Shown: positions 10,645 to 20,842, numbered from the stretch's first letter. The stretch: 64,000 nt of DNA from Klebsiella pneumoniae (GCF_000742135.1 NZ_KN046818.1:5179815-5243814); one strand, 5' to 3'. Made by a program: numbers and translations. The notes: a model not told the origin generated them from the sequence alone.

Positions 10645-11717
10645 CAGCACTGATACATGTACTGGGATCGGATATCCCGCATCATAACCAGACCGTACTG
10701 CGGTTCTTTAACGACGAACTGGCCGCCGACCCGCAGGCCAGGAGATTTATGATCGTCGGTGATGAGGCCTGCGTGCGTGATGGGTATCCGGCGCTGGACA
10801 TCACCTGCTATCCGGGGAAGAAATCGCTGGCGCAGGCAGTGATTGCTACCGCGAAAGCCAACCGCCAGCAGCGCTTTTTCTTCCACGGCCAGTTCAATAC
10901 CGGGCTGTGGCTGGCGCTGTTGAGCGGCGGCATCCGCCCGTCGCAGTTTAACTGGCATATCTGGGGGGCGGATCTGTATGAAAATTCTGCCAGCCTGAAG
11001 TTTCGCCTGTTCTATCCGCTGCGCCGTATGGCGCAGGGGCGGGTAGGGCGCGTTTTCGCCACCCGCGGCGATCTCAGCTGGTTCGCTAACCGCCATCCGC
11101 GCGTCCCGGGCGAGCTGCTCTACTTCCCGACCCGTATGGATCCGGCGCTGAATACCCTGGCCGATAACGCTCCGCGCGGTGATACCCTGACTATTCTGGT
11201 CGGCAACTCCGGGGATCGCAGCAATGAACATATTGCCGCGCTGAAGGCAATCCATCAGCAGTTTGGCGATACGGTAAACGTCATCGTGCCGATGGGCTAT
11301 CCAGCGAAAAACGACGCCTATATCAATGAGGTTCGCGAGGCGGGGGCGGCGCTGTTTAGCGGTGAGCATCTGCAGATCCTCAGCGAGAAGCTGGAGTTTC
11401 ATGATTATCTGGCGCTGCTGCGCCGCTGCGATCTGGGCTATTTTCTGTTTGCCCGCCAGCAGGGGATCGGCACCCTGTGTCTGCTGATTCAGGCGGGCAT
11501 CCCCTGCGTGCTCAATCGGGAAAACCCGTTCTGGCAGGATATGGCCGAGCAGCATGTGCCGGTGCTGTTCACCAGCGACGCACTGGACGTCAGCGTGGTG
11601 CGCGAAGCGCAGCGTCAGCTGGCGAGCGTGGATAAATCCGCTATCGCCTTCTTCCGGCCGAACTATCTGACGGGCTGGCGGCGGGCGCTACGGTTAGCGG
11701 CGGAGGGGCAGGCATGA
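10641..11717 (+). CDS. wecF: TDP-Fuc4NAc:lipid II Fuc4NAc transferase
   Basis: GT56-family glycosyltransferase that adds Fuc4NAc to Und-PP-GlcNAc-ManNAcA, completing lipid III on the cytoplasmic face. The 358-residue protein is one residue shorter than the E. coli enzyme and retains the recognisable segments [14 protein letters not shown] at the start, [21 protein letters not shown] and [13 protein letters not shown]. Overlaps by four bases at both ends (wzxE upstream, wzyE downstream) imply coupled expression. Confidence 0.95.
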   Translation: MTALIHVLGSDIPHHNQTVLRFFNDELAADPQARRFMIVGDEACVRDGYPALDITCYPGKKSLAQAVIATAKANRQQRFFFHGQFNTGLWLALLSGGIRPSQFNWHIWGADLYENSASLKFRLFYPLRRMAQGRVGRVFATRGDLSWFANRHPRVPGELLYFPTRMDPALNTLADNAPRGDTLTILVGNSGDRSNEHIAALKAIHQQFGDTVNVIVPMGYPAKNDAYINEVREAGAALFSGEHLQILSEKLEFHDYLALLRRCDLGYFLFARQQGIGTLCLLIQAGIPCVLNRENPFWQDMAEQHVPVLFTSDALDVSVVREAQRQLASVDKSAIAFFRPNYLTGWRRALRLAAEGQA

Positions 11718-13060
11718 CGTTAATGCAATTTAGCGGGCTGCTGGTGGTCTGGCTGCTGTCGACGCTGTTCATCGCCACCGCCACCTGGTTTGAGTTCCGT
11801 CGGGTACGCTTTAACTTCAACGTTTTTTTCTCGTTGCTGTTTCTGCTGACCTTTTTCTTCGGCTTCCCGCTGACCAGTATTCTGGTGTTCCGCTTTGACG
11901 TCAGCGTGGCGCCGCCGGAGATTTTGCTGCAGACGCTGCTGATCGCGGTGTGCTTCTACGCAGTCTACTACGTGACCTATAAAACGCGGCTGCGTTCGGC
12001 ATCGCGTGAGGTTGCGCATCGCCCGCTGTTTACCATGAACCGGGTGGAAACCCATCTGGCGTGGGGCATTTTGATGGGGCTGGCGCTGCTGTGCGTCGGC
12101 ATCTTCTTCGCCCACAACGGTTTCCTGCTGTTTAAGCTCAACTCCTACAGCCAGATTTTCTCTGCTGAAGTGTCCGGCGTGGCGTTGAAGCGCTTCTTTT
12201 ACTTCTTTATTCCGGCGATGCTGGTGGTCTATTTTCTGCGCCAGGATTATAAGGCGTGGATCTTCTTCCTCGTCAGCACGGTGGCCTTTGGTTTGCTGAC
12301 CTACGCCATCGTCGGCGGGACGCGCGCCAATATTATCATCGCCTTCGCCATCTTTCTGTTCATCGGTATTATTCGCGGCTGGATCAGCCTGTGGATGCTG
12401 GCGGCGGCGGGTGTGCTGGGTATTGTCGGCATGTTCTGGCTGGCGCTGAAGCGCTACGGGATGAACGTCAGCGGCGACGAAGCGTTTTATACCTTTCTGT
12501 ATCTCACGCGCGACACCTTCTCACCGTGGGAGAACCTGGCGCTGCTGCTGCAGAACTACGACAAGATCGATTTCCAGGGTCTGGCGCCGATGATCCGCGA
12601 CTTCTACGTCTTTATCCCCAGCTGGATGTGGCACGGTCGCCCGACGATGGTGCTCAATACCGCCAACTACTTTACCTGGGAAGTATTAAACAACCATTCG
12701 GGGCTGGCGATCTCGCCGACGCTGATTGGCTCGCTGGTGGTGATGGGCGGCGTCTGGTTCGTACCGCTGGGCGCCGTGGCGGTAGGGTTGATTATTAAAT
12801 GGTTCGACTGGCTGTATGAGCTGGGCAACCGGGAGAGCAATCGCTATAAAGCGGCTATCCTGCACAGTTTCTGTTTCGGCGCTATCTTCAACATGATAGT
12901 GCTGGCGCGCGAGGGGCTGGATTCGTTCGGCTCCCGCGTGGTGTTTTTCCTCGTGATCTTTGGTATCTGCTTGCTGGCGGCGAAACTGCTGTACTGGTTC
13001 CTGGATAGCGTGGGACTGATTCATAAGCGCGTAAAACCGCTTTCGCAACCGCAAGTCTGA
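11714..13060 (+). CDS. wzyE: ECA polymerase WzyE
   Basis: Inner-membrane polymerase that joins ECA repeat units on the periplasmic face, controlled by WzzE. The 448-residue protein is close to the 450-residue E. coli form and consists of about 11–12 transmembrane segments with a large periplasmic loop around [18 protein letters not shown] and [10 protein letters not shown]. The central block from [10 protein letters not shown] onward is very close to E. coli. It overlaps wecF by four bases; wecG follows after 11 bases. Confidence 0.96.
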   Translation: MTLMQFSGLLVVWLLSTLFIATATWFEFRRVRFNFNVFFSLLFLLTFFFGFPLTSILVFRFDVSVAPPEILLQTLLIAVCFYAVYYVTYKTRLRSASREVAHRPLFTMNRVETHLAWGILMGLALLCVGIFFAHNGFLLFKLNSYSQIFSAEVSGVALKRFFYFFIPAMLVVYFLRQDYKAWIFFLVSTVAFGLLTYAIVGGTRANIIIAFAIFLFIGIIRGWISLWMLAAAGVLGIVGMFWLALKRYGMNVSGDEAFYTFLYLTRDTFSPWENLALLLQNYDKIDFQGLAPMIRDFYVFIPSWMWHGRPTMVLNTANYFTWEVLNNHSGLAISPTLIGSLVVMGGVWFVPLGAVAVGLIIKWFDWLYELGNRESNRYKAAILHSFCFGAIFNMIVLAREGLDSFGSRVVFFLVIFGICLLAAKLLYWFLDSVGLIHKRVKPLSQPQV

Positions 13061-13071
13061 GAAGGATGGAC

Positions 13072-13812
13072 ATGACTGGGACCATTTCCGCGCCGTTGTA
13101 CCTGTTAAGAGGGCTGCAGCTCATAGGCTGGCGCGATATGCAGCACGCTCTGGATTATTTATTTGCCGACGGCGCGCTCCGGGAGGGGACGCTGGTAGCC
13201 ATTAATGCTGAGAAAATGCTGGCCGTAGAGGATAACCCGGAGGTACGGGCGCTGATTGAGGCGGCGGAGTTTAAATATGCCGATGGCATCAGCGTGGTGC
13301 GTTCACTGCGCAAAAAATACCCGCAGGCCCAGGTATCCCGCGTCGCCGGGGCCGATCTCTGGGAAGCGTTAATGCAGCGCGCCGGCGCTGAAGGGACACC
13401 GGTGTTTTTGGTTGGTGGTAAACCTGAGGTCCTGGCGCAGACAGAATCCAGGCTGTGTCAGCGCTGGCAGGTGAACATCGTCGGCAGCCAGGACGGTTAT
13501 TTCACCCCTGAGCAACGCCAGGCATTGTTCGAACGCATTCGCGACAGCGGGGCGAAAATCGTCACCGTCGCGATGGGGTCGCCGCGCCAGGAGATCTTTA
13601 TGCGCGACTGCCGGCGCCTGTATCCGCACGCGCTGTATATGGGCGTCGGCGGCACTTACGATGTTTTTACCGGGCACGTCCATCGGGCGCCGAAGTTCTG
13701 GCAGGATCTGGGGCTGGAGTGGTTCTATCGCCTGCTTTTGCAGCCGAGCCGCATCAAGAGACAGTTCCGTCTGCTGCGCTATTTACGTTGGCATTATTCC
13801 GGTAAGCTCTGA
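13072..13812 (+). CDS. wecG: UDP-ManNAcA transferase (lipid II synthase)
   Basis: GT26 (WecG/TagA) glycosyltransferase that adds ManNAcA to lipid I, the second step of ECA assembly. Two starts are possible, ATG 13066 and ATG 13072. The GAAGGA site ends at 13066, five bases before the second ATG and right on top of the first, so 13072 is preferred; it also gives the usual 246 residues. Seen: the family segments [25 protein letters not shown] and VAMGSPRQE. Last gene of the operon. Confidence 0.95.
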   Translation: MTGTISAPLYLLRGLQLIGWRDMQHALDYLFADGALREGTLVAINAEKMLAVEDNPEVRALIEAAEFKYADGISVVRSLRKKYPQAQVSRVAGADLWEALMQRAGAEGTPVFLVGGKPEVLAQTESRLCQRWQVNIVGSQDGYFTPEQRQALFERIRDSGAKIVTVAMGSPRQEIFMRDCRRLYPHALYMGVGGTYDVFTGHVHRAPKFWQDLGLEWFYRLLLQPSRIKRQFRLLRYLRWHYSGKL

Positions 13813-13826
13813 TATTCCACTGCAAC

Positions 13827-13872
13827 CAGGCGAGTTTGCATACATATTCTGTGTAATCTCTTCACTCGCCTG
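13827..13872 (+). terminator. Inverted repeat after wecG, possible terminator
   Basis: CAGGCGAGT (13827–13835) and ACTCGCCTG (13864–13872) form a perfect 9-bp inverted repeat around a 28-base loop, followed by ATACTTTATTT. The long loop and imperfect T-run make it weaker than a typical intrinsic terminator, but it is the only candidate between the ECA operon and yifK. Confidence 0.45.
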
Positions 13873-13979
13873 ATACTTTATTTGCCATTTCCGCAAAATT
13901 AATTAACCATTCGCAGGCTTCATACGCGCCGGGGAGACCTGCGCGTCGGCAAGGCTATGGTTTCAGTTAATAACAATAA

Positions 13980-13993
13980 CCGGGAGTACCCGG
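13980..13993 (+). promoter_or_regulatory. Hairpin in the yifK 5' leader
   Basis: CCGGG-AGTA-CCCGG forms a short hairpin about 16 bases before the yifK ribosome binding site (AGAGGA), and an A/C-rich stretch CAAACACAAG lies between. In E. coli and Salmonella yifK mRNA is a known target of the GcvB small RNA, whose G/U-rich region pairs with such A/C-rich leaders. Pairing here is inferred, not computed. Confidence 0.4.
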
Positions 13994-14017
13994 AATACGG
14001 CAAACACAAGAGGATAT

Positions 14018-15403
14018 ATGACTGAGAAAAAAGCGGAGCTTCAGCGTGGACTGGAGGCCCGGCATATTGAACTGATCGCCCTTGGCGGGACGATAGGCGT
14101 GGGGTTGTTTATGGGGGCGGCCAGTACCTTGAAATGGGCTGGGCCTTCCGTGCTGCTGGCGTATATTATCGCTGGCCTGTTCGTCTTTTTCATTATGCGC
14201 TCAATGGGCGAAATGCTGTTCCTTGAGCCTGTCACTGGCTCCTTCGCGGTGTATGCGCATCGCTATATGAGCCCCTTCTTCGGCTATCTGACCGCGTGGT
14301 CCTACTGGTTTATGTGGATGGCGGTGGGGATCTCGGAGATTACCGCCATCGGGGTCTATGTGCAGTTCTGGTTCCCGGAGATGGCGCAGTGGATCCCGGC
14401 GTTAATTGCCGTGGGGCTGGTGGCGCTGGCGAACCTTGCGGCGGTCCGGCTATACGGTGAAATCGAGTTCTGGTTCGCCATGATAAAAGTGACCACCATT
14501 ATCGTGATGATCGTCGTCGGGCTGGGCGTCATTTTCTTCGGCTTTGGCAACGGCGGCCACTCCATCGGTTTTGGTAATCTCACCGAACATGGTGGTTTCT
14601 TTGCTGGCGGCTGGAAGGGCTTCCTGACGGCGCTGTGTATCGTGGTCGCGTCCTATCAGGGGGTGGAGCTCATCGGCATTACCGCAGGTGAAGCGAAAAA
14701 CCCGCAGGTGACGCTGCGCAGCGCGGTGGGCAAAGTGCTGTGGCGGATCCTGATTTTCTACGTCGGCGCGATTTTCGTTATCGTCACTATCTTCCCGTGG
14801 GATCAAATCGGCTCCAATGGCAGCCCGTTCGTACTGACGTTTGCCAAAATCGGTATTACCGCGGCGGCGGGAATTATCAACTTCGTGGTGCTGACGGCAG
14901 CGCTTTCCGGCTGCAACAGCGGAATGTACAGCTGCGGACGTATGCTGTACGCCCTGGCGAAGAACCGTCAGCTGCCGGCGGCGATCGGTAAGGTATCGCG
15001 CAACGGCGTTCCGTCCGTCGGTGTGGCGCTGTCGATTCTGATCCTGCTGGTGGGCTCCTGCCTGAATTACATTATTCCTAATCCGCAGCGGGTGTTCGTC
15101 TATGTCTATAGCGCCAGCGTCCTGCCGGGGATGGTGCCCTGGTTTGTGATCCTGATTAGTCAACTGCGTTTCCGTCGCGTGCATCAGGCGGCGATTGCCA
15201 GCCATCCGTTCCGTTCGCTGCTGTTTCCGTGGGCCAACTATTTCACGATGGCCTTCCTGATCTGCGTGCTGGTCGGGATGGGACTGAATGATGAAACCCG
15301 CATGTCGCTCTTCGTCGGCATTATTTTTCTGGCCGCCGTCACCCTGATTTATAAGGTGTTTGGCCTCGGAAGACAGGGGCAAGTCAATAATACGGCTGAA
15401 TAA
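14018..15403 (+). CDS. yifK: APC-family amino acid permease (threonine/serine, YifK/ThrP)
   Basis: Inner-membrane proton-coupled amino-acid transporter. E. coli YifK has been described as a threonine/serine permease (ThrP). The 461 residues match the family length and show 12 hydrophobic segments. The substrate-site motif [11 protein letters not shown] lies near residues 21–31 in the first helix, with conserved blocks SFAVYAHRY and [14 protein letters not shown] strong AGAGGA site precedes the ATG. It follows the ECA operon but has its own 200-base leader. The specificity assignment comes from family knowledge. Confidence 0.92.
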   Translation: MTEKKAELQRGLEARHIELIALGGTIGVGLFMGAASTLKWAGPSVLLAYIIAGLFVFFIMRSMGEMLFLEPVTGSFAVYAHRYMSPFFGYLTAWSYWFMWMAVGISEITAIGVYVQFWFPEMAQWIPALIAVGLVALANLAAVRLYGEIEFWFAMIKVTTIIVMIVVGLGVIFFGFGNGGHSIGFGNLTEHGGFFAGGWKGFLTALCIVVASYQGVELIGITAGEAKNPQVTLRSAVGKVLWRILIFYVGAIFVIVTIFPWDQIGSNGSPFVLTFAKIGITAAAGIINFVVLTAALSGCNSGMYSCGRMLYALAKNRQLPAAIGKVSRNGVPSVGVALSILILLVGSCLNYIIPNPQRVFVYVYSASVLPGMVPWFVILISQLRFRRVHQAAIASHPFRSLLFPWANYFTMAFLICVLVGMGLNDETRMSLFVGIIFLAAVTLIYKVFGLGRQGQVNNTAE

Positions 15404-15455
15404 CCGTCAAAACGAACAAAGCATGAGCAAACGATAGTTTTCTTTAAAAAGGCAC

Positions 15456-15484
15456 TAGACAGCGGGGTAGGAAGTCCGTATTAT
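15456..15484 (+). promoter_or_regulatory. Promoter of the argX-hisR-leuT-proM tRNA operon
   Basis: TAGACA (15456–15461), a 17-base spacer and TATTAT (15479–15484) form a strong sigma-70 promoter. A GC-rich discriminator (CCGACCCC) follows, as expected for stringently controlled stable-RNA promoters. The first tRNA starts 22 bases after the -10 box. Confidence 0.85.
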
Positions 15485-15505
15485 CCGACCCCGCAACGGC
15501 GCTAA

Positions 15506-15582
<77 letters not shown>

Positions 15583-15636
15583 TTAACCCGGTGCTGGAGC
15601 TGCGGTGGTTTTAATACCGCGTAAAAGGTTTGCAGT

Positions 15637-15713
15637 GGTGGCTATAGCTCAGTTGGTAGAGCCCTGGATTGTGATTCCAGTTGTCGTGGGTTCGAATCCC
15701 ATTAGCCACCCCA
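15637..15713 (+). tRNA. hisR: tRNA-His (anticodon GTG)
   Basis: 77 bases, including the extra 5' G (position -1) that pairs with C73 and is the identity element of tRNA-His. The anticodon stem is CTGGA/TCCAG with GTG at 15671–15673; the T-arm GGTTCGAATCC and encoded CCA are present. Confidence 0.97.
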
Positions 15714-15736
15714 TTATTTGATAGAGTTGTGAATTT

Positions 15737-15823
15737 GCGAAGGTGGCGGAATTGGTAGACGCGCTAGCTTCAGGTGTTAGTGTTCTTACGGACGTGGGGG
15801 TTCAAGTCCCCCCCCTCGCACCA
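15737..15823 (+). tRNA. leuT: tRNA-Leu (anticodon CAG)
   Basis: 87-base class II tRNA with a long variable arm (TGTTCTTACGGACG). The acceptor stem GCGAAGG is intact with encoded ACCA, and the anticodon CAG lies at 15771–15773 in the TTCAGGT loop. Confidence 0.97.
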
Positions 15824-15865
15824 CGACTTTAACGAATTGAACTAAAAATTCAAAAAGCAGTATTT

Positions 15866-15942
15866 CGGCGAGTAGCGCAGCTTGGTAGCGCAACTGGTTT
15901 GGGACCAGTGGGTCGGAGGTTCGAATCCTCTCTCGCCGACCA
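15866..15942 (+). tRNA. proM: tRNA-Pro (anticodon TGG)
   Basis: 77 bases with CGGCGAG acceptor stem and encoded CCA. The anticodon TGG lies at 15900–15902 between ACTGG and CCAGT. Last tRNA of the operon; a terminator follows 8 bases later. Confidence 0.97.
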
Positions 15943-15950
15943 ATTTTGAA

Positions 15951-15974
15951 CCCCGCTTCGGCGGGGTTTTTTGT
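15951..15974 (+). terminator. Intrinsic terminator of the tRNA operon
   Basis: CCCCGC-TTCG-GCGGGG (a 6-bp GC stem closed by a stable TTCG tetraloop), followed by TTTTTTGTTTT. The 144 bases between this and glmZ (15975–16118) hold no recognisable gene. Confidence 0.93.
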
Positions 15975-16103
15975 TTTCTGCTGCCGTCCGCCATCTCTTA
16001 TTTCTCTGATCTTGCTGATAAAAAATCTTCTCTTTGCTTAAGAATACGCGTCAGGAAAACTCTCAATTCATCACTGTGGTAGATGCAATTTCCCCGGATC
16101 CTG

Positions 16104-16112
16104 TGCGATAAT
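16104..16112 (+). promoter_or_regulatory. glmZ extended -10 promoter
   Basis: TGC immediately followed by GATAAT (16104–16112) is an extended -10 element placed six bases before the expected GlmZ 5' end at 16119. The -35 region (TGCAAT, 16084–16089) is weak. No clear sigma-54 -24/-12 pair is seen, although some relatives use sigma-54 for this gene family. Confidence 0.6.
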
Positions 16113-16118
16113 AACCGG

Positions 16119-16330
16119 GTAGATGCTCATTCCATCTCTTATGTTCGCCTTCGTGCCTCATAAACTCCGGAATGATGCAGAGCCGTTCTTACGGTGCTTA
16201 TCGTCCACTGACAGATGTCGCATTTATGCCTCATCAAACACCATGGACATTACGTTGAGTGAAGCACCCAATTTGTTGTCAAACAGACCTGTTTTAACGC
16301 CTGCCCTGATTTCAGCGCAGGCGTTTTTTT
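16119..16330 (+). ncRNA. glmZ: Small RNA GlmZ
   Basis: About 210-nt Hfq-binding small RNA that, in E. coli, base-pairs with the glmS leader to activate glucosamine-6-phosphate synthase. It is inactivated by RapZ/RNase E cleavage, and GlmY protects it from that. The sequence starts GTAGATGCTCATTCC as in E. coli and keeps the central stem-loops. The glmS-pairing segment TTGTTGTCAAACAGACC lies around 16274–16290, and an intrinsic terminator (CGCCTGC/GCAGGCG plus seven Ts) ends it. It lies next to hemY, as in E. coli. A short open frame across it is judged non-coding. Confidence 0.93.
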
Positions 16331-16367
16331 CTTTCGGGGATCCGTCAATACGAAGGCGGGGGAGAAG

Positions 16368-16395
16368 GGCTATCGCCCCGCAGGAGGCGATAGCC
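16368..16395 (-). terminator. Hairpin downstream of hemY
   Basis: GGCTATCGCC and GGCGATAGCC form a perfect 10-bp stem with an 8-base loop just past the hemY stop on the minus strand. The sequence after the stem in the hemY direction is not T-rich, so it may protect the mRNA 3' end rather than terminate by itself. Confidence 0.5.
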
Positions 16396-16403
16396 ATGCC
16401 AGG

Positions 16404-17600
16404 TTATGGCTGAGGATTATTCTGCAGCGTCAGCAGCAGTCCATCGCGGCGCATAGCGGCGGCTTCTTCCGGCTGATGCAGGCGGTCCAGGGCATCCGCC
16501 AGCCAGGCGTAATCAAAGGCATCCGGACGCTGCTTAAGCGCGGCGCGGAAGGCGATGCTGGCCTCCTGCCATTCGCCGTGCCGCATCAGCGACTGGCCCA
16601 GGGTGCTCCACAGCAGCGGACGGTCGCCAACGGCTTTGATCTGCTGGCGCAACACTTTCTCCAGCTGTTCCGGGTTATTGGTCTTCAGACGCGGGATCGG
16701 CATCACCAGACGGTCATCATACTGTTTCTTCAGACCATCAATGATAATTTGCTGCGCGGTATCGTGATCGTCGCTCTCGATGAGGCGCTCGGCCATCGCC
16801 ACCTGCAGCGGCACCAGCGCCCGCGTTTTACGGCTCTGGTTGCGCCACCATTCGCGTAGTCCTTCGCTGCCGCCATCGGCCAGCGCTTTATCCATCAGGC
16901 CAACCCAGGCCAGCTGTTCCAGCGCCGCGCGGTGCGCTTCATCGCCGACGTTAGCTTTCGCCATCGACGGAATGATGTCCAGCAGCGACTGCCAGGCGCC
17001 GGTGCGGGTGTATGCCTGTTCGGCGAGGCGCAGCACTTCCGGATGACGCGGGGTAATTTCCAGCAGCTTATCGATGCCATGGCGCGCGGCGTGATTTTCA
17101 TTACGCGCCAGCTGCAGGCGAACGCGAGTGATTTCCACCGGGATCAGGTCATCGCCCGCCAGCTCGGTGGCGCGCTCCAGATGCTGGTTGGCCCGCGCTT
17201 CATCACCGCGCTGCTGAGCCGCTTCCGCCGCCAGAAGATAGTTCACCACCGGCTGTTCGGCGTGATCGGCATTTTTCGCCATCAGCTTCTCAACCTGCTG
17301 GTAATCACCTTCCGCCAGTTTGAGCAGCGCCTGTTCGGTTTGCTTACGCGCGCGACGGCGTTTACGGCCGACAAACCAGCCGCGCGTATGCGCCCCGGTG
17401 CGGAAAATGCGGCGCAGCAGCCATTCGATGGCGAACAGCACCACCATGGCGAGGATCAGGATGATCACCAGCCCGGTCACGCTGGTCTCGATATTGTAAT
17501 TATCGGTCTGGATCAGGACGTAGCCCTGATGCCCGGCGATCATCGGGCCAAGCACGATCCCGGCGATCAACAGTGCGAAGAGTAAAAGAATTTTCAGCAT
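16404..17600 (-). CDS. hemY: HemY, membrane protein linked to haem synthesis
   Basis: Inner-membrane protein of the hemCDXY operon, 398 residues as in E. coli. Two N-terminal hydrophobic segments (about residues 1–20 and 42–62) are followed by a basic patch (RRIFRTG…GRKRRRARKQTE) and a cytoplasmic region with TPR-like helical repeats (LAEGDYQQVEKL, AEQAYTRTGAW, AFRAALKQRPDAF). It is not homologous to the Gram-positive protoporphyrinogen oxidase also named HemY. Its biochemical role is unsettled; membership of the haem operon is the main clue. Three bases separate it from hemX. Confidence 0.93.
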   Translation of the reverse strand: MLKILLLFALLIAGIVLGPMIAGHQGYVLIQTDNYNIETSVTGLVIILILAMVVLFAIEWLLRRIFRTGAHTRGWFVGRKRRRARKQTEQALLKLAEGDYQQVEKLMAKNADHAEQPVVNYLLAAEAAQQRGDEARANQHLERATELAGDDLIPVEITRVRLQLARNENHAARHGIDKLLEITPRHPEVLRLAEQAYTRTGAWQSLLDIIPSMAKANVGDEAHRAALEQLAWVGLMDKALADGGSEGLREWWRNQSRKTRALVPLQVAMAERLIESDDHDTAQQIIIDGLKKQYDDRLVMPIPRLKTNNPEQLEKVLRQQIKAVGDRPLLWSTLGQSLMRHGEWQEASIAFRAALKQRPDAFDYAWLADALDRLHQPEEAAAMRRDGLLLTLQNNPQP

Positions 17601-17603
17601 GCG

Positions 17604-18785
17604 TTACTCTCCTTGCGGCGCAGCGGGGGCGGCCGGCGCAGCAGGTGCGGGCGAAGGCGCGCCGCCCGCGGTAACGGCAGGCTGCGCCATCAGGTTGCGC
17701 ACTCGGGTTTGCATCAGTTTTTCCAGCAACGCCTGACTCTGCAGCGTTTCCGGCACCGTCATGGTAATGCTTTGCTGACTGAGCTTATCCACCTCGTCGA
17801 GGAAGGCTTTAGTGGTGGCGTCATCGGTATCATAATAGGCGCGTACCCAGGTCGAGACGTTATCCAGCGACTGTTTCCAGGTCTCTTCCTGATGGCGCGG
17901 AACTGCCTGCGCGGCGACCAGCAGGCGAGAGCGAATATTTTCCCGCAGATAGATATCCTGATTCGGCGCCAGCAGCGGGACCGCCGTTTCATCGCGGCGG
18001 CGCACGGTGATAAAGCTGTCCATAAAGTTCTGCCAGCTTTTCTGCAGGTTGACGCGCCATTCGCTGATAGAACTGGAAAGCTCATCGCTATCAGCGTCCA
18101 TCGGCGAATCGTCATCGTTATTATCTGCCAGCCGCAGGTTATCGATTTGGTTCGCCAGCTGATTAACCTTGAGGATCATGCCGTCATAGTCCACCTGGCT
18201 TACCGCGGAGAGGGTGGCGATGTCGTCGGTGATCGCCCGGCGGGCGCCGATGAGGCTTGGGTCGTTCATGTCGGCGAGGCTGGCGTCAGCGCTTTTCAGC
18301 AGCGCGGCGGCGGTGGTGACATCCTGATCGCTCCACAGCTTACGTCCCGCCAGCTTGACGAGGAAGTCGGCCTGGGCCAGCAGCCAGGTTTTGGCATCGC
18401 TACCGGAAATCACCGCCACTTTTTGCTGCAGCTCATCCAACTGTTTGGCCAGCGTCTCCTGCTGGTGTTTGGCTTCGTTTAGCTGGTCGGCCTGCTGTTT
18501 GATAACACCTTCCAGTTCACTTTTTTGATTTTCCTGCGCTTTTTGCAGCGCCGCGACCTGGCTTGCTAATTCAGAGGTAGTTGCGTTTTGCCGCGTGGCC
18601 TGTTGTTTGTTCAGGCCATACAGGCCGATGCCGGCGGCTATCGCAATGGCGATAGCGATCGCGCTGAGCGCCAGGCTGGTTTTATTGCCTGCCTTCTTCT
18701 TCTCAGTGTTCTCTGGCTGTGGTGTGGTCTCCACGGCCTCCCTGGTCTCTTCAACCACGGCGGATTGATTTTGTTGTTCCGTCAT
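17604..18785 (-). CDS. hemX: HemX, membrane-anchored protein of the haem operon
   Basis: 393-residue protein, the same length as E. coli HemX when started at the ATG with first base 18785. GGAAG lies at correct spacing before it; a further ATG at 18797 would overlap that site. One transmembrane helix near residues 37–57 is followed by a coiled-coil region rich in Gln/Lys/Glu ([10 protein letters not shown]) and a conserved domain beginning [21 protein letters not shown], ending in an Ala/Pro-rich tail. It was once annotated as uroporphyrin-III methyltransferase, but no SAM-binding motif is visible; function unproven. Confidence 0.92.
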   Translation of the reverse strand: MTEQQNQSAVVEETREAVETTPQPENTEKKKAGNKTSLALSAIAIAIAIAAGIGLYGLNKQQATRQNATTSELASQVAALQKAQENQKSELEGVIKQQADQLNEAKHQQETLAKQLDELQQKVAVISGSDAKTWLLAQADFLVKLAGRKLWSDQDVTTAAALLKSADASLADMNDPSLIGARRAITDDIATLSAVSQVDYDGMILKVNQLANQIDNLRLADNNDDDSPMDADSDELSSSISEWRVNLQKSWQNFMDSFITVRRRDETAVPLLAPNQDIYLRENIRSRLLVAAQAVPRHQEETWKQSLDNVSTWVRAYYDTDDATTKAFLDEVDKLSQQSITMTVPETLQSQALLEKLMQTRVRNLMAQPAVTAGGAPSPAPAAPAAPAAPQGE

Positions 18786-18806
18786 TATGGCTTCCAATGT
18801 TGAGAG

Positions 18807-19547
18807 TTATTGTAATGCGCGTAGCAGCGCATCGTTGTCGGCGCTATCGGCAACCTGAATCTCCTGCCAGCCCAGTTCCCGGGCCTGAAGGGCCAGACGT
18901 TCGCTGACAACGACAACGCGGCAGTGCAGGAGCCACTGTTCGCGATACCATTGCGGTATTAACGACCATAGCTGCTGCAGCATCTCGCCGCTGGTGACCA
19001 CCAGCGTGGTGACTCCGCGAGATTGCCAGCGCATCGCTTCTTCTGCGCCATCGTAATGTTTTGCACTACGTTGATAACATTCACAAAATGTGACCCTGGC
19101 GCCGCGCTCGGTCAGCGTCGCGCCTAAGAGTTCCCGCCCGCCATTGCCGCGTAGGATCAGCGCATTTTTCCCGGCAATGTTTTGTAATTCAGGTAATTGT
19201 AGCAAGACTTCGCTAATTTCCCGATCTAACGGGTAATGGATATGCTGCCCACTGACCGTATGCAGGGCCAGCGCCGTCGTGCGGCCAATGGCAAAATAGC
19301 GCGGAGAAGTGGGCCAGGGCAGGCCCTGCTGCTGCAGACGGGCATGGGCGAATTCCACCGCATGCTGGGATAGCGCAAATAGCAGATCGTCGGGTCCCAG
19401 TCGGGCAAGCGCATCGCCCAGCGCGGGAAGCTCCCTGCCGGGCGTAAATTCTATCAGCGGAAAGCTCCAGGCCACGCGTCCCATGGCCCGCAGACGGCTG
19501 ACCAGCGCTTCTCCTTGCGGTAGTGGACGAGTGACCAGGATGCTCAT
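18807..19547 (-). CDS. hemD: Uroporphyrinogen-III synthase
   Basis: Cyclises hydroxymethylbilane with inversion of ring D to give uroporphyrinogen III. The 246 residues match the E. coli enzyme, with the family start [18 protein letters not shown], the central RGNGGRELL segment and the [11 protein letters not shown] region. It overlaps the hemC stop by four bases, so product transfer partners are translated together. A 21-base gap leads to hemX. Confidence 0.95.
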   Translation of the reverse strand: MSILVTRPLPQGEALVSRLRAMGRVAWSFPLIEFTPGRELPALGDALARLGPDDLLFALSQHAVEFAHARLQQQGLPWPTSPRYFAIGRTTALALHTVSGQHIHYPLDREISEVLLQLPELQNIAGKNALILRGNGGRELLGATLTERGARVTFCECYQRSAKHYDGAEEAMRWQSRGVTTLVVTSGEMLQQLWSLIPQWYREQWLLHCRVVVVSERLALQARELGWQEIQVADSADNDALLRALQ

Positions 19548-20485
19548 CGCGGGGCTTCTCCATCATAAACCGCCGCGAGAATCTCGCGGGCGCCATTATC
19601 CAGAAGCTCTTCCGCCAGCGAGATGCCGAGGGCTTCCGCTTGTTCCGCTGGCCCGCGTCGTTCGCCGCGCACCAGCTGTGAACCATCCGGAGCGCCAACC
19701 AGCGCCCGCAGCCACAGTTCCCCGTCCTTCAGTTCCGCATAGCTGCCGATCGGCACCTGGCAGCCGCCTTCGAGGCGGGTGTTCATCGCCCGCTCGGCGC
19801 GCACGCGCACCGCCGTTTCCGTATGGTTGAGAGGCGCTAACAGCCCCTGGGTCCATGCATCATCAAGACGGCATTCGATGCCGACCGCGCCCTGGCCGAC
19901 CGCCGGCAGAGATTGCTCAGGCGACAGCGGCTGGCGAATACGCGCTTCCAGCTGCAGACGCTTCAGGCCGGCGGCGGCGAGGATGATGGCGTCGTACTCG
20001 CCGTTATCCAGCTTACTCAGCCGGGTACCGACGTTACCGCGCAGAGAGCGGATCGCCAGATCCGGACGGGTGGCGGCCAGCTGGCACTGACGGCGTAAAC
20101 TTGACGTGCCAACGACGCTGCCGGCCGGCAGTTCGTCAATCGAGGCATAGCGATTGGAGACAAACGCGTCGCGCGGATCGTCGCGCTCGCAGATAGTCAC
20201 CAGCCCCAGGCCCTCCGGGAATTCCACCGGCACATCTTTCATCGAATGGACGGCGATATCGGCGCGCCCTTCGAGCATGGCGAGCTCTAACTCTTTCACA
20301 AATAAGCCTTTGCCCCCCACCTTTGCCAGCGGAGTATCAAGGATGACATCCCCGCGCGTGACCATCGGCACCAGCTCGACCTTCAGTCCGGGATGCGCTT
20401 GTTCCAGGCGCGCTTTAACATACTGCGCCTGCCATAGCGCAAGCGGGCTTTGCCGTGTGGCAATTTTCAAAACTTTGTCTAACAT
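19544..20485 (-). CDS. hemC: Porphobilinogen deaminase (hydroxymethylbilane synthase)
   Basis: Polymerises four porphobilinogen units to hydroxymethylbilane. An in-frame start at 20500 would add five residues; the ATG with first base 20485 gives 313 residues as in E. coli. Seen: the dipyrromethane-cofactor cysteine in [13 protein letters not shown] (C242 by family numbering), [18 protein letters not shown] start, the catalytic aspartate loop VHSMKDVP, and arginine-rich [10 protein letters not shown]. First gene of the minus-strand haem operon, divergent from cyaA. Confidence 0.96.
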   Translation of the reverse strand: MLDKVLKIATRQSPLALWQAQYVKARLEQAHPGLKVELVPMVTRGDVILDTPLAKVGGKGLFVKELELAMLEGRADIAVHSMKDVPVEFPEGLGLVTICERDDPRDAFVSNRYASIDELPAGSVVGTSSLRRQCQLAATRPDLAIRSLRGNVGTRLSKLDNGEYDAIILAAAGLKRLQLEARIRQPLSPEQSLPAVGQGAVGIECRLDDAWTQGLLAPLNHTETAVRVRAERAMNTRLEGGCQVPIGSYAELKDGELWLRALVGAPDGSQLVRGERRGPAEQAEALGISLAEELLDNGAREILAAVYDGEAPR

Positions 20486-20678
20486 GCTTGTTACCGTCAT
20501 TATCGACCACTATCCATCCTAACATTGTTGTCTTACGGATGTTAGTTTTCACGGTTTATGTGGGAGGTGGCTCCGGCCCACTCTTTTTTAACCTTTCATG
20601 CGCGTGGCGGTTGCCGGAGGCGTAGTGAGGAATTTACAGGTAATAAACGGTGCTACACTTGTATGTAGCGCATCTTTC

Positions 20679-20717
20679 TTTACGGTCAATGAGCAAGGTG
20701 TTAAATTGATCACGTTT
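20679..20717 (+). promoter_or_regulatory. cyaA promoter with overlapping CRP site
   Basis: TTTACG (20679–20684), a 17-base spacer and TAAATT (20702–20707) form a promoter. A CRP site (TGTTA-N6-TCACG at 20699–20714; full 22-bp span 20696–20717) overlaps the -10 box. In E. coli CRP–cAMP represses cyaA from this position, giving feedback control, and the layout here is the same. The 357-base gap between hemC and cyaA otherwise holds the cyaA leader and, presumably, the unlocated hemC promoter; no other gene is seen. Confidence 0.75.
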
Positions 20718-20842
20718 TAAACCATTTGTCAGTCCGCTGCTCATCACAACCACACCGACGACGAATGGTGACGGTTTTTGTTGAAATACTGAAATCCTCC
20801 GTACTATTGTACCTCGGGTTTTTGAACATCAGGCGATATGTC

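Noticed and set aside
15882..16082. 66-residue open frame starting inside proM
   Set aside because: It begins within a mature tRNA and crosses the operon terminator.
16123..16413. 96-residue open frame over glmZ
   Set aside because: The sequence matches the GlmZ small RNA from its 5' end to its terminator. The frame runs through the terminator and has no ribosome site.
17604..18785. HemX as a uroporphyrinogen-III C-methyltransferase
   Set aside because: Old database name only; no SAM-binding motif is visible, and the sequence is a membrane anchor plus coiled coil.
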